Shown here: positions 46,059 through 58,602 of the stretch, in pieces
How the letters are laid out: each line of letters begins with the position of its first letter
Numbering within the stretch: the stretch's first letter is position 1
Origin: Cyathus striatus
Taxonomy: Eukaryota; Basidiomycota; Agaricomycetes; Agaricales; Nidulariaceae
DNA: 64,000 bases
Direction: 5' to 3'
NCBI GenBank assembly: GCA_025738555.1
Contig: JAOVFP010000014.1
Coordinates: 3,764,115 to 3,828,114, forward strand
The notes under the pieces: generated by a model
What the model saw: only the letters and a program-made list of their open reading frames with translations
The model's database searches: none
Told to the model about the DNA's origin: nothing
Program-made: the position numbers and the translations under genes

Positions 46059-49000
46059 CTAATCGCCAATCCATTCGCCGCCATTAGCAAGTGACGCGAA
46101 GACGCCTTTGCGATGCATAAGCTCCTCGTAAGTACCTTGCTCTGCCACTTCCCCGTCGTGAACAACAATGATGCGATCACACATAAGCATAACCTGTAGC
46201 TTATGCGTTATCATCAAAGTAGTCCTTCCGACCTTAGCTTGATGAATGGTTTCCATAACCGCAGCCTGATTCTCAGGGTCTAAAGAGGAAGTACACTCAT
46301 CGAGGACAAGAATCCTCGAGGGGCGCGCCAGAGCTCTAGCAATCTGTAGTCGTTGCGCCTGACCACCGGAAATAAGGGAAGCATTCTCGCCGAGGGGGGT
46401 ATCGTATCCCTGAGGAAGGGACATGATGAACTCGTGCACGTTAGCTGCCTTCGCTGCAATACGGATATCGATCTCGGAGACGGACATGTTGCCGTAGCGG
46501 ATGTTCTCAGCGACAGAGGCGTCGAAGAGATTAGGCTGCTGCGAGACGACGGAGATGTGTTCGCGGAGGTGGCGGACATCGGTGGAGCTGAGACGATAAG
46601 GGCCGATTGAGATGGAACCAGAATCCGGCTCGTAGAGACGTTGAAGAAGAGCAGCAACGGTGGACTTTCCAGATCCAGATGAGCCAACGATGGCGACGCA
46701 CTCGCCTTCCTGGATGTTAAGGTTGATACTGCGAAGGACTTGTGCTTCAGGGCGTTCAGGATAGGCAAAGCGAACGTCCTTGAATGAGATAGGGCCCACG
46801 AGTTCCGGGCGCATGAAGCCCTTCGACTCATCCACGTTGTCAGTGCTGAGCTCGAGAAGTTTGTTGAGATCATTTGTGGCTTGGATCGATTTTGCGATTT
46901 TCTCGGCTGAAGGCAAGTTAGTATCATGCAAACAAAATATGCTACGAAACACTTACTGAATGCCATAAGTTGCGACCCAATAGTAACTGAAAAGACGACC
47001 AGATTGAGGACTTCAACCATCTGGAGGTAGGTATATGTGCCCTTGGCGATGAGTACAGCGCCGACATAGAATAGAAGAGCTTCGGCAAAGTAAATAAGGC
47101 CTGATGCGACACCGTAGGTGCAGCCCTCCACAAACGCGCCCCGCACGCCAGTGGAGAGCGCCTTCTCAGCAGCAGCATCAAATCGAGCTTCGAAAACGGA
47201 GTCGAACGCCATAGCGCGGATGCCTCTAACATTTGAAATGGCCTAAATAGAAACCGTAAGCACGTATCAAAAAGAGGAAACAAAAGCACACACATCGAAA
47301 TAACCCCTCGCAACCTCTTCCCTAGCTCTCTTATTCCTAATCTCGCACTTTGCAACCAAACGCGTCTGCAGAGCCATAGTGCCTGCGAAAACGGGGGCAA
47401 TAGCGAAGCCAACGAACGTAAGCTGCCATCCCCGAACGAGAGCCCAAATCAGGCCAACGCCGAGCATTGCAATGACAACGAGGCATTGCGCCCATACAAC
47501 AGCGATGAGGTTGCGTGCATCGTCTCCATCCTTAACGAGAACCTGAACGAGGCGGGAGGGAGCGTTACGTGGCGAGTCGAACCATTTCTTATCTTGCTTG
47601 AGGATCTTTCCCCAAGACTCGACGCGGACCTTGGTGACCCAAGCCATAGCGCACGTCTCCATGATAAAGTACTTTAGTCCCATGAAGAGTCCGTCGAGGG
47701 CGGCGATGCCGAGAACGAGACCGCCTAAACTGTTGATTGTCGAAACGTCCTTTGCGCCGGTGGATACCTCGAAGAGAAGACGAGAGAGAACGAAGGAGAA
47801 TACCGGAGTCATTGCGCCGCTGAGAAGACATATGACGAGACCGAAGAGGAGGAGGGGTTTGTATGGTACGCCGGGGAATATGGCGCGGTTGAGGGTCCAG
47901 AAGGGTGGTGGAATTTCGTTGTCTTCCTCTTCCTCCTGTTGCTCGACCGTCAACGGCTTCTCAACGCGAATTTCCACCTTCTCCTGATCCCACCTCTGCC
48001 TCACGACAGTCCTGTCCCTCCTCGCACGACTCGCATCCACGCCGTTCCGCTCGAGAGTCCCTTGCTCCTCCTCGAACCTCTTCAGCGAGAACGTCGGGCT
48101 CGTAGGGGTGAACTGCAAGCTCAGCCTTCTCCCTGGAACCGTCCGCGCCTCTTGAGGAATAGGAAGGTCAAGTACTTGGACACTCGATGGCCGTCTAGGT
48201 CTGTGCTCCTTGATCTCGGGCTGAGTAGGAACCCAACGTGAGACACGATACGTTTCCCGCTTCTTCTTCTCTGGCTTTTCGGAGATGTTGGCTTCGGGTT
48301 TGATGGCGGTGAGATCAGCGACGACGTCGAACATCCAGTTGCCGAGGGTAAGGGGGCGGATGGCGATGCTCTGGTGTTTGAGTCTCGAGGGGACGGTTTC
48401 TTCCTCGTCGGAGTCGTCCTCGGATTCTTCATCCCAGTCGATTAGGACTTCTTTGCCGACTTCTCTGGGGACAAAGCCACCGGTACGTTGTTGCGACGCG
48501 AGCATCTTCCTGAACTCGCCCTCGTCCTTATCCATATTGAGAGAGGAAGAGGAAGCGAGAGATGAGGAAGATGAAGCTACTTCGAGGTCCCCGCGGTATC
48601 CTTGCTCGACGACGCGGCCAGACCTCATAACGTATACGAAGTCGCCCTTGTCGATCTGGGAAAGGTCGTGTGTGATTACGATGGTGGTCTTTCCGCGGCG
48701 CCAGTGCTTGATGGCTTCGAAGACGAGGATGCGGGAGGTAGCGTCCAGTGCTGAAGTTGCTTCGTCTATATAAAGGCGTTAGTAAACCTTCGAAGAAAGA
48801 AACAAAGAAACGTACCGAGGACGAGAACATCTGGATTCCATAATCTAGCACGAGCAATCTCCAACCGTTGCCTCTGTCCACCACTCAACGATACCCCACC
48901 ACTCCCACCAAGAACGGTCTCGTATCCCTGAGGCAAATCGCGAACGAACTCGTGAACCAAAGCGGCTCTACACGCATCCTCGACTTCTTCATTGCGCATA

Positions 49001-50718
49001 GACTCTGGCGAGCGTCCGGAGCCTGATAAGCCGAGAAGAACGTTTTCGTAAAGACTCTTGCCGTCGAGAACGACTCCGCCTCCAGTGGTGCCTCCTACAC
49101 CGCCGACGTGGGAGCGGAGGAAGGATTCGTCGAGGTATCGAACGTCCTGCTCGTCTAGGCAGACGCTGCCTTCTTGAGGTGCGTACATCCCGAGAAGGAG
49201 TTGGGCGATGGTACTCTTGCCGCTCCCAGAGGCGCCGACGATGAAGGTGAGTTCGCCAGCAGGGAGGAAGAGCGAGACGTCTTCGAGAACACGGGTGTCT
49301 GGGCGGGAGGGGTAGGAGAATGTTACAGCGTGTAAGGCGAGTTCGCCTGTGAACTTCTTTGGGTGAATTTTGCGGAGTGCACGGGGTTTGGAGATGGTGA
49401 ATGAGAATGTGGAGGTTGTTGTTGTGCGTGGAGTGATTGGGTCGTTAACTGAAGTCGGTCGTGGAGCCGGTGGGGTGGTGTTCTCGTCCGGGAGAAGGGA
49501 CAGTAGCTCGACGATGGCGAACTTGCCCTTTGCGACTGTGATGAACTGCGGAACGCACATCTGAAGGTTGCTGGTAGCAATCAAGCAAGCCCAGAATACG
49601 GCCATAACGTCTCCTGCGGACGCTTTGCCGTCGCGGACGAGTTTGGCACCGAACCAGAAACCTTGGACGAACATTGCCATCATGACGAATTGGGCCGAGC
49701 CACTGGTTGCTGCCCAGACGAGGTTGAGCTTTCGGGCGGCGGTGTCCAGAGATAAGAAGGATGAGGAAGCAAGGCGGGATTCGTGTGGCTGGGCGTTGAA
49801 GGATTTGACGGTTGCGATGGCTGTTGCAGCGCGAGAGAGGAGGGTTGCTGCTACGCCTGTGTACGTTCGCTCGGAGGCGAGAAGAGGAGAGGCGAGGGAT
49901 TGGGAGACGCCTTGGAGGAAGGTGAGGAGGGGGACGGCGGAGAGGATTATGAGGGTAAGAGACCAGGAGCGCGTGAAGGCCAGGACGAGGCATGTGATGG
50001 TGGTTGTGAGGTATTGGAGGAGATTTCCGGAGGCGATAGAGGTTGCTGCGCGGACTTCGTCCGTTTCACTGTGATACAATAAATTAATGAGAAGAGGGAA
50101 GGGAAGGGAAAGTACGAACCGATTGAATTTAGCCATTAGACCAGCAGCCCCCAGAGGGCCCTCAGCATCGTCGTTTCCACCGAGATGGGTATCGAACCAT
50201 TCCATATCACGGCCCATGACGCCGCGATACACTCGCCGCCTCAACGAGGCGACGTTCACCTCCCCAGTCCATATCCACAGGCTGCTCGTCACGCTTCCCA
50301 ACGCGATAGAGCCTACTGCGAGTCCAACGAGCTCCAAGGCGGCAATTCCTACACCGCGGAGAAGGTTGTCTTTGTCTTGCTCGGAAGGGGAGGTGAGAGG
50401 GAACTTGGCGAATGCGTCGAATGCTTGGCCGACGACGAAGGTCATGAAGGGTGCGATTCCTCCTGCGATCATAGATGTGATTACTGCAGGGAGGAGAAGG
50501 GTGAGGCGATTTCGTGGTGAGAGGAGGGAGAAGAGGAGTTTGATGGAGGGCGTTATTGTCGTTGAAGGTACTGGTGGAGGAGGTGGGGGAGAGATGGGAG
50601 ATGATAGCTTGACTTCTGATAGTTGGGAATCCAAAGACGTCCTTGGAGAGACGTTCAGTTCGTAGTTGAGAGTAGCGGGGGTGGTGTCAACCACCAATGA
50701 AGACGAAGCACGACGCAT
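46059..50718 (-). CDS. ABC-B full transporter, Ste6/MDR type
   Basis: ATG 50718 to TGA at 46059; at least five exons with short introns (near 50069-50118, 48776-48825, 47240-47290 and 46910-46957), about 1400 residues. Layout TMD1-NBD1-long acidic linker-TMD2-NBD2. NBD1 has Walker A GASGSGKST, signature VSLSGGQRQR, Walker B with the intron inside (DVLVL|DEATSALD) and the switch His (VITHDLS). NBD2 has GSSGSGKST, Q-loop SVVSQQPNLFD, signature LISGGQAQR, RILVLDECTSSLD and MITHKL. The NBD1 Q-loop glutamine is missing: that place is Gly-rich (VGGVGGTTGGGVV). Layout and length fit the fungal a-factor pheromone exporter Ste6 or a close multidrug exporter; the choice cannot be made by eye. Plasma-membrane location is inferred. 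All joins are in frame. Confidence 0.85.
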
Positions 50719-52291
50719 GGTAGAGAGTTATGTCGTGAACGTCGTAAAAGATAGCAGGATGCTGCGCAAGCGCAACTAGAAAAAAGGGTGTCGCGTAAGG
50801 GGGACGAAGGAAAACGAAAGACAGAGAGAAAGCTCACAGTTCCCCAACCTCCATTCTTTTTGTTCCAGCTCGTGCTTCGAGTCTCCCATTGTCCCTCGTA
50901 ATTGTCCCGCTGTTCTATTTTCGGCGCACAATAGCAACTTTGGCTTTGTTTGTACACCGTGGTCCACGTGCGTTTTCAAAGACAATAAGATTCGGCTTTC
51001 TTTGGGTTTGCCTTGCTCACGCTCGCCAGATAGTGAGCGCCTCGAGGCTGTGGGTTGAGGGTATCTTGTAGAGCTCTATGCACCGAGGTGGGGAGAGAGG
51101 GCGAGTTGGATGATGATGGCAGTGTGCAACAGCGAAGGAGCTGTGAAAATTACGTTGGGTTGTTTGTATCTCAGGCGTAAACCAAACACACCTCGGTATT
51201 CTCGGCTACCCACCGCTTTGTTTGCACGTCGAGTTATTTGTACACCGGCAAGCGCTTCCGAGTGGCGGTGCTGCGTGCCTTACGTTGGCGCTTGTGGGCG
51301 CTTTGTGGATCTCTGAAGGTGCACACGTCTTTCCTTTGGCCAATTCTCTACACTCGACGCTTCTTCGATGACTCGAGACATCCCTGACATCCCTGAACTC
51401 GGGTAAAATCGCGTACAGACTCGCACTGGATAATATTCTGGACGCGTTGCTTGCTCTCTATTCGCCCTTTGTGCACTTCAACACGTTCAACGCCTCGAGG
51501 ATTTATCTACAAAGCGCACCGTATGGTTTCCAATTCTTTCGATATACATTTTCTCATCATCGTTTGCCCCTTTGTCCAATACAGCATGTGTTGCCTCACG
51601 TCAACTAAGTTATGGTCATTCTCTCCCACAGGCATCGACAGGATCTATTTCAGCGTGTAAATCCGACATTCCCGAGTAGGATATCTCGGTCACAGCATTA
51701 TAATTCGAGTATGCATCCTATAGCCCGCTACGTTATTGATTTAACAGCTCTTGATATTTGAGAGCTTTCACCAGTCGGTGTTCTCGGCCTCCCACTGACG
51801 ATGCCTCAGCCTGAACCTACGCAAATCTATTTTTAGGTGAACCATATTATTTAGTTGATGTACTATCTAACGCTGAAGGGACCTCTTTCACGCTCTCCCA
51901 CGTAGAGGCACTGCGAATCGACCTTAATGTGATGGAAGACGTGATAGCTGGATAGATGAATTGAACATAGTCTATCGATTTGGCGATCACAACGAAACAA
52001 AGAACGACCTTCAGAGCTTACAAATGATTCTATCTACAACTTCAACGTGTTCTTCCCTCGAGATCTTCAAAGTAACATCATCAACCATGTCCCCTGATTG
52101 GAAGTACTAAGGAGACAGCTAGATAGTCCTTTCAAACAAATAAAGTTCACGTATTTCCCACGTCTATCACAGTCGAATTATATTAGATTACATCTAGCTC
52201 TTTACAGCTGGGATTAGTACTTGAATTAATGCACTAGAGTACAACTAATATGCTGCGTTAACGGCATAAAATCGAGAGACAACGTCAGCCT
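50719..52291. other. Upstream region of the ABC transporter and spacer
   Basis: Promoter side of the ABC gene and 3' side of the F-box gene. Short frames at 50889-51071, 51110-51316 and 51451-51660 have no recognisable content. A gacatccctgacatccctga doublet at 51378-51397 is the only local repeat seen. Confidence 0.4.
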
Positions 52292-54752
52292 TCATAAAAT
52301 CCCAAAAAAATCGACTGGGAATTTATATTCGAAATAATCCTCAGCCTCATCAATATGCCGTACTACATCTTCTGTCGTAACACATCCTTTGTTATGCCTA
52401 CAAAAGTTATGTCATGAAGTTATAGGACTAGTGTAAGACAGACGAAACATACGTTATTAAAAGGTGCCTCTTGATACCTTTTCCAGTACTACGATACCGA
52501 CACTCCTTGCAGACAAACCTGCTGTAAAAACTCGAGCTAATGTCGCCGTATCCTCCACTATCCTTCAAAAATGCCTCAAATCTTCTATCTCTTAATCTTC
52601 CCAACATTACCTCATCAGTGACAAGTGTGCAACCCGCCGCGCGAATCTCATTATTTTTGATATGTGTAATGAGATGGTATATCTGTGAAATATAAATACA
52701 ATTATCAATCACCCCTGCATTTTATAGACAGGATATACATACCGACGCTCTCCAAGTCCTCATTACCGTCCCATCTACAGAACGACACCTATTACACTTC
52801 AAAAAAGGATCAAGGTTATCCATATCTGCATTACTTGCAATTCCTGGATCAAGCCCACAAGCAGAAATAACGACGTAAGCTGCAGTTGTATAAGTAGGAT
52901 TGAATGCAATTCTAGTATCAGAATTGTAATGGAAATAGCGTTCAGCACCCGCAAGTTTATAAAAAAATTTCTTAAAAATCTCAGATTGCTGAGAATAATC
53001 CCAGAAAGCGTGAGGGATTTTCGCATGTTCATGCATCAGAACTCGAGGATAGTGAATGTAGGATTCAGGTCCATCAGTGCAAAATCCGCATTTAAATGCC
53101 ACTGCGGCCCTAGACAAAATTTCTTCCGCATATTCATGATCTCTTTGATTCAAAGGTCCGTTAATAACCATCCTCAGGAGTTGTTTATCTATTTCTTTCT
53201 TCCATAGAATGCAGCATTCGTCAATCGCCTTCGATGTGTGCTCTAGATCATTAATACTCAATGTTCGGGAGATTGGAGTGTTTAGGATGAGATCACATAT
53301 AGGCGCGAAAAGGAAGAGGGCAATAGGCGGTGGAATGATGGCATTAATAGGTTTCGCGCTAGAATAACTCTCGTAGAATGTAATGAAAAGGGGTGCACGA
53401 GCTTCGAGCCTAGCACATTGGAGATTTTCTAAGCATAATTTATGCTGTGCATTCAAGAATTCAAGAAGTTTCGGAAGTATGTCTTTCCAAACTGAATAAT
53501 ACGATGAGTATTTTTATGCTGTGCTATCAGCAGTACTAAACTATGAACTCACCACGTTCGGTAAGCTTTTTACTCTTACGTACAAGAGGGTGTCCTTCAA
53601 TGCGTTCATTGTAAGGTATGTTTTCGATGACTTCGCCCCAACCCATGTCAATGAGCCGCTTAGTAATTCTACAGAATAAAAACTCAATGTAGGCATTTAT
53701 CACATACGGAAATCGGACGGACTCATCTACACGCTTCATACGTATGTCTGCAAGCACGCTTGCATGCTCGTTAGCACGATTTTTGAACCAATTTTCACAC
53801 TGTGCTACATGCTACATACTCCACTCAGTAAAGGTATTGTAAATAGGTTTGTACGTACCTCTCGAAGTTTATTTATCTTCTCTCTCTCTTTATTCACCCA
53901 CTCATCCTTTTGTTTATCGTCTAGAGACTCGTATAAGTTGGTATTGGTTGTAAGGTATATTGAATCATAAAATGTCATATAGTAACGTTCTGGTTAAATA
54001 TCAGTAGTGTCGAGGATACAAAGTTTTCTAGAAAGGGATCACACACCACCATCGTTAAACTGCAAGGATACTGCGGGGCAAAATGTAATTACTACACTAG
54101 ATCTGTAAGGAGACTCAAAACTGATCGCTTTGTATCTGGGTATACGGATTCAGCGGAAATATAAATTTGGCGGGCCGGTTTAGCACATACTTACTATCAG
54201 CCTTTAAGCACTTAGTGCACAACCTGAGGCGAAACTCCCAGCACACGCGTGCTGTCTTGGCAAGACATCTCTGGCAACGACTTTCGAGTGCGAGACATAT
54301 ATACGCCTGTTCACTCATATCTTCTGGGCATTCAGGAAGGCCGGGTACGCTTCTGCGTGCTTGTTTCCATATTCTCAGAGAAGATCGATCTTTGAGAACA
54401 TTTCTTAACATCTTTGCTGTACGTGCCAAGTGCACCAGATCCAGTGCGCCCAACATCATGAATATCTATATACCACATCGTTGTACTTGGTAATTCAGTG
54501 CATGGTTTTGGGGCTTACCTCGAACAATACGTCCACAGGCATTTCAATAAGAAAACTCCGGTACATATTCTTCTCGGTAGAACCATTTTGTCTTTTAGAT
54601 TTCATATTTTGCTTCTTGCGAAGTGGCTTCTCAACAAAATCGTCATCACTGTCCTCAGCCTCGGCCTCTTCGAATTCTGAATCCATCATAACGTCGGAAT
54701 CCGTGGTCTGAGTACGATTAATAGGCATATGCATACGAGATGATCTCCTCAT
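52292..54752 (-). CDS. F-box protein, agaric-type
   Basis: A multi-exon minus-strand gene from ATG 54752 (MRRSSRMHMPINRTQ) to TGA 52292-52294. An acidic leader and a basic KKQNMKSKRQ patch precede the F-box, split by an intron: SFLIEMPVDVLFEV | IFMMLGALDLVHLARTAKML. A family block follows with paired cysteines (RCQRCLAKTARVCWEFRLRL, then CTKC). Downstream exons contain MGWGEVIENIPYNERIEGHP and LVRKSKKLTERGE. A long Cys-containing domain comes next, then VTTEDVVRHIDEAEDYFEYK near the end. I recognise this order (F-box, CxxC block, 'LVRKPTKLTER' block) from many agaric proteins annotated only as F-box. Inferred role: SCF ubiquitin-ligase receptor of unknown target. Several exon borders in the middle are estimates. 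Confidence 0.75.
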
Positions 54753-55712
54753 ATTTGCAGGTGGTTGACGATGGAGAAGGAATATGATGGAAGAAACGAA
54801 GGATGCCAAATAAATTTTGTGATGCGAGCGTTGAACTATTGAATAAGATTGAATTGAATCTATCTATTATTATCATTTGAGACTGCGCAATCTCTGACTA
54901 GGTCTGACTGTCTGACAGGCAACTTCCAGAGGAAATAGAATCCGTCAAGTTGAGGTTAATCCATCAGCTTATTTTTCGGTTATTTCTTTCTATATCAACA
55001 AGGATACTCACTGCCAAACCTTAAGACATATATTACAGAACACAGAAAACTTGGCACCGCACACTTCACCTACTGCCAATTCCACGTAATATTGCTCTGG
55101 GCCTCATCAATAGCGCTTGACCTTTCATGGAATATTTAAGTATGCTTCCCATGTTTTCTTTGCTTTCACAACGTATATTTCTTTTCTTAGGTCGCAATCA
55201 CAATCACGTTAGGAGGCTGTATAAGATGCTGCGCGTCACGAACAAAACACTATTCAGCGACAGCTATAAAATGTGTTGGCCCCATGGGCCCTCCACACAC
55301 ACATAATGTCTCCTACTATCTTTTTCACTCCCCATCCTTTACTGATCTGATCTCACCTAAGTATTCCTCCCCCCATCTGCCCGTCACGTCCTTCTAGTTA
55401 ATTTCAAAAGCAAAAAAAATGCAAATCCAGTGCGTAGGAAAATGGGAACTTGTATGGAAGAAACTGCATGTGGCGGGGCTAAGGGAGAGTTATGAAAAAG
55501 GAATCTATTCTACTTATTATTCTCGTCATACTTTCTCTCAGCCGAGTACTTCCTTCCCTCGTCTTCTCCTTTTCCCCTCCGCACTTTGCTCCCACGACGT
55601 CCAAACGCGTCACATCGGTTTCCGCGCATGGATTACATAATCCATCTCAGACGCGTCTCTCACGTGGTCTAACGGACCGCATTCTGTTGCCGAAGCTTCG
55701 TTTACCTCCGTA
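54753..55712. other. Intergenic region
   Basis: Upstream region of the F-box gene, AT-rich and without supported coding sequence. Two plus-strand frames at 55419-55640 and 55492-55716 overlap each other and the 3' end of the next gene, and have no motif. Confidence 0.4.
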
Positions 55713-57016
55713 CTAACACGCAGGCTCCCGCACACGAACACTCGTGTCTCCATCCCCCTTCCACAACGTCCATAACTTATGAGGTTCGACTGGAGTCGTA
55801 TCGACAGCCTCCCCTGCCAGATCATGCTGACCATCCACAGACACCTGTATACGCGACATAGGAGGCGACGGCGGTGAAACTGGAGAGGGGGCTTTCGTGG
55901 AAAGAGTCCGTAGATAAGGTATAATAGGCGACCGCAATAAAATGGTTTGCGGCACCGTAGGTGACGGGGCCAGCACCTCGTTCGTACCAGCAGGCGAAAC
56001 TGCCAACACCTCATTCATACCTAGGGCTTGGGGAAAGGGGAGAGATTGGCGTAGGCGAGGCGGAGTGCGCATAGGCAGATTTGGTGCTGAGAGTGGTGGG
56101 TAGAGGAGCCGGCAAAGAGGCAATTGATGATAAAGGCGAATGATCTTCGTGTACAGGAGCCGGGGACCAGTCGTAGATGAAGAAGGCGGAACGTAAGAAG
56201 AAAAAAGCGGCAAGCTAACGTATCGGTAAACCAAAACCCACACCCCCAAAAACCAAAAACAACTCACGGGGACATCTCCGGACTCTCAATCAACGCCAGA
56301 AAACTATGAATGGCATTCCTGTCGTCCCACTCCCAACCAAACACAACCTCGTTGGCCTTCAAATGCCTCACAGATCCCAAACGACAACGCCGTATCACCC
56401 CCCTTCGCCTTTTCAGGAGAAAGCACAGGACGAATGACGGCGTTAGGTCTGCACCCGCTTCCGTACGAAACGGCTTTGCTGCCGGACACTCTCGCGTCGA
56501 GGCCCTACGAGGTGCACGAAAGGCCTTGGCATACCCAGATGCGCGTAGCCATTGAGTGGGTTGGGGAGGTACGACGATGAGGGTGTGATACGACTCGTAT
56601 ATGGCATAATGAACGATTGCGTCTTGATAGACTGGACCGTATGCACCGCGTACGAAGGTGGCCGAATCGAGAGGTGCGAGTGGAGACTGAGGTACGGGGG
56701 TACTGGTGTGGATGGGAGAGGCTTCAAGTGGATCTGTGCGTCGTGTTGGGATTCTGGTGGTGGGGCTAGGACGGGGATAGGAGAGGGTGTGTATGGGGAT
56801 GGAGTATATGTGAGTGCTATTCGTAGTTTTGCACGGGTGTCGGCGTGTGGGATGATATCGGTTGATAGGGGGACTTTCGGAGGGGTCTAAGGGGGGATCT
56901 GAGGGGGGTGGGGGGTCGTATAGTGAGGAAGGAGGGGGTGGATTCAACCCTTTGTTGTCGGTGGATGAGGTTGGAGGGGGGTACGTGCCGGTGCGGGGTG
57001 GGAATTCTCTTTGCAT
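55713..57016 (-). CDS. Proline-rich protein of unknown function
   Basis: Two exons on the minus strand. Exon 1 runs from ATG 57016 to a GTGAGT donor near 56267, exon 2 from the acceptor near 56216 to TAG 55713-55715; the join is in frame (PEMSP|LPLFSS) and gives about 415 residues. The first 110 residues are Pro/Ser/Thr-rich. A more ordered segment follows with ATFVRGAYGPVYQDAIVHYA, IYESYHTLIVVPP, then SFVLCFLLKRRRGV and VVFGWEWDDRNAIHSFLAL. The tail is again Pro-rich. No known domain, signal peptide or membrane helix was recognised. The gene ends towards the subtelomere boundary. Coding status rests on the long open frames and clean splice sites. Confidence 0.55.
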
Positions 57017-57732
57017 TCTCGGCAGGGCGTCTATCGTCGTGTGGAAGCAAGTCGTTCTAGCACGGCACCAGGAACGACCTTCCTACCCCTCCCTCCACGA
57101 CTCCCCCCTTGAATTCCATATGTACGCATTGATCCCGATGAATTTGCACACTTCCCCTCATCTAGGTGTCCTCCAGCATTGAGCGCCGGGCCTCCGCGGC
57201 TCCCCACCCAGGTCAAGCAGACTGAGCGCTGCCTCCAGTGGCCCTCTGCGACGCCTATACTAATATCTTGCATTTCTAGGATGTACAGTGTAGTTTCTTC
57301 ATATTAAATCTCAATATTCCGCAAGGATGAGAAGGGGGATAAGTAGAACTTTAGAAGGACCGAGCAACGCAAGAGCCTAGAGCAACGAGTCCCGCGTCCT
57401 GGGTACGTTGTTTACTGTATTTGCACACTGTTTGGCTAGAGCTTTAGAAAACCCTTCAGAATAAGTAGAATAAGGCCGGCAAGCGTTTCTTCCTTCTTGG
57501 CTGTTTTCGTGTTCGTGTTCGTGTTTTGGGTAGGAAGGGTCTTAAGGATTCTTCTTTTGCCTGCTACTTTTCTGTTTCGTTTTGTATTCTTCCTGGTCTT
57601 CAATCCAAGGACATTATCTCATTGGACCGCCCTTCCCCCTTCTTGACCGTTTTTCACCAGCTGTACAACAACTCGCATAGCAGCCTCTGCGACCGATCAC
57701 CTCACCCGACCGCCCACCGACGACGATACACC
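57017..57732. other. Spacer upstream of the proline-rich gene, up to the interstitial telomere repeat
   Basis: About 700 bp. No HSF-type DNA-binding domain, which should lie upstream of a complete Skn7 receiver, could be found on the plus strand. A short gttcgtgttcgtgttt repeat occurs at about 57510. Confidence 0.5.
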
Positions 57733-57749
57733 TTAGGGTTAGGGTTAGG
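57733..57749 (+). repeat. Interstitial telomere repeat
   Basis: TTAGGGTTAGGGTTAGG, nearly three units, in the same orientation as the true telomere at 63897-64000. It directly abuts the first recognisable codons of the Skn7-type fragment, two bases downstream. Confidence 0.75.
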
Positions 57750-57751
57750 TC

Positions 57752-58602
57752 GTTAGGAGGTCGACGTTCGTTCCTGGCTGGGCCGTCCCGCCCCGTGTGT
57801 TACTCGTCGACGATGATGCTGTCAGCTGCAAGCTGAGTAGCAAGTTCTTGCAGGTCTTTGGGTGCACCACCGACGTTGCTGTTGATGGTGTTAGTGCTGT
57901 CAATAAAATGAATTTGGAAAAGTACGATCTTGTGCTTATGGTGTGTTGTTTCTTTTCTATTTAGGGATCGTACTGATGTGGGTTATGTAGGACATTGTTA
58001 TGCCCAAGCTCGATGGCGTGTCGGCCACGTCGTTGATCCGCAAGTTCGACCATATGACACCTATCATCTCGATGACGAGCAACTCGAAGCCGAATGAGAT
58101 TATGACGTACTATTCTTCAGGTATGTCTTCTGTACCGTTAGCGTGAGCGGAGGCTGATGTGTTCGATGGCATGAACGATATCCTATCAAAACCTTTCACC
58201 AAGGACGGTCTGCTAGAAATGTTGGAGGTACGTTCGCATTTTCTCCGCCGTCATGACAGTCGCTGATATGCCTTCTAGAAACATCTCATGCACCTAAAAG
58301 TCTTCCAGCAGATGTCACGCGTCTCGCGGCCTATTGGCATCCCTCCCCTCAACAATGCCGGCTTCGAGCAGGCCCTCACCACCAATGCTGCCAACGCCCT
58401 CGTCCCCTCTGGCGCGGCCCCTTCATCGGAGAGCTTCGGCTTCGGTGCCAGCGACGACGAGGGACGGATAAACCCTCTCGCTGGCATAGCTCTCACTGAC
58501 GAGCAGTATAACATGACATTGCAGAACATCGTCAACGGGGAGGGATTTATGGGCGGCATGACCGGCATCGAGAGTATGTCCTCTGGAGCGGAGAAATCTT
58601 GA
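57752..58602 (+). pseudogene. SKN7: Skn7/Prr1-type response-regulator fragment (receiver domain and C-terminus)
   Basis: In frame from GTT 57752: RSTFVPGWAVPPRVLLVDDD, then SSKFLQVFGCTTDVAVDGV and NLEKYDLVLM | DIVMPKLDGVSATSLIRKFD. ISMTSNSKPNEIMTYYSSG and MNDILSKPFTKDGLLEMLE follow, then KHLMHLKVFQQMSR and a tail to TGA 58600-58602. All receiver residues are present: the acidic pair, phospho-acceptor Asp in LVLMD, Thr in SMTSN and Lys in LSKPF. The complete protein is a nuclear two-component regulator with an N-terminal HSF-type DNA-binding domain; that half is absent. The intron after YYSSG should end just before GCATGAAC, but the preceding bases are TG, not AG, and other acceptors bring stops. 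It therefore looks like a truncated pseudogene; a live stand-alone receiver is less likely. Confidence 0.75.

Noticed and set aside
50087..50665. 192-codon plus-strand frame
   Set aside because: Antisense shadow of ABC transporter exon 1; no motif.
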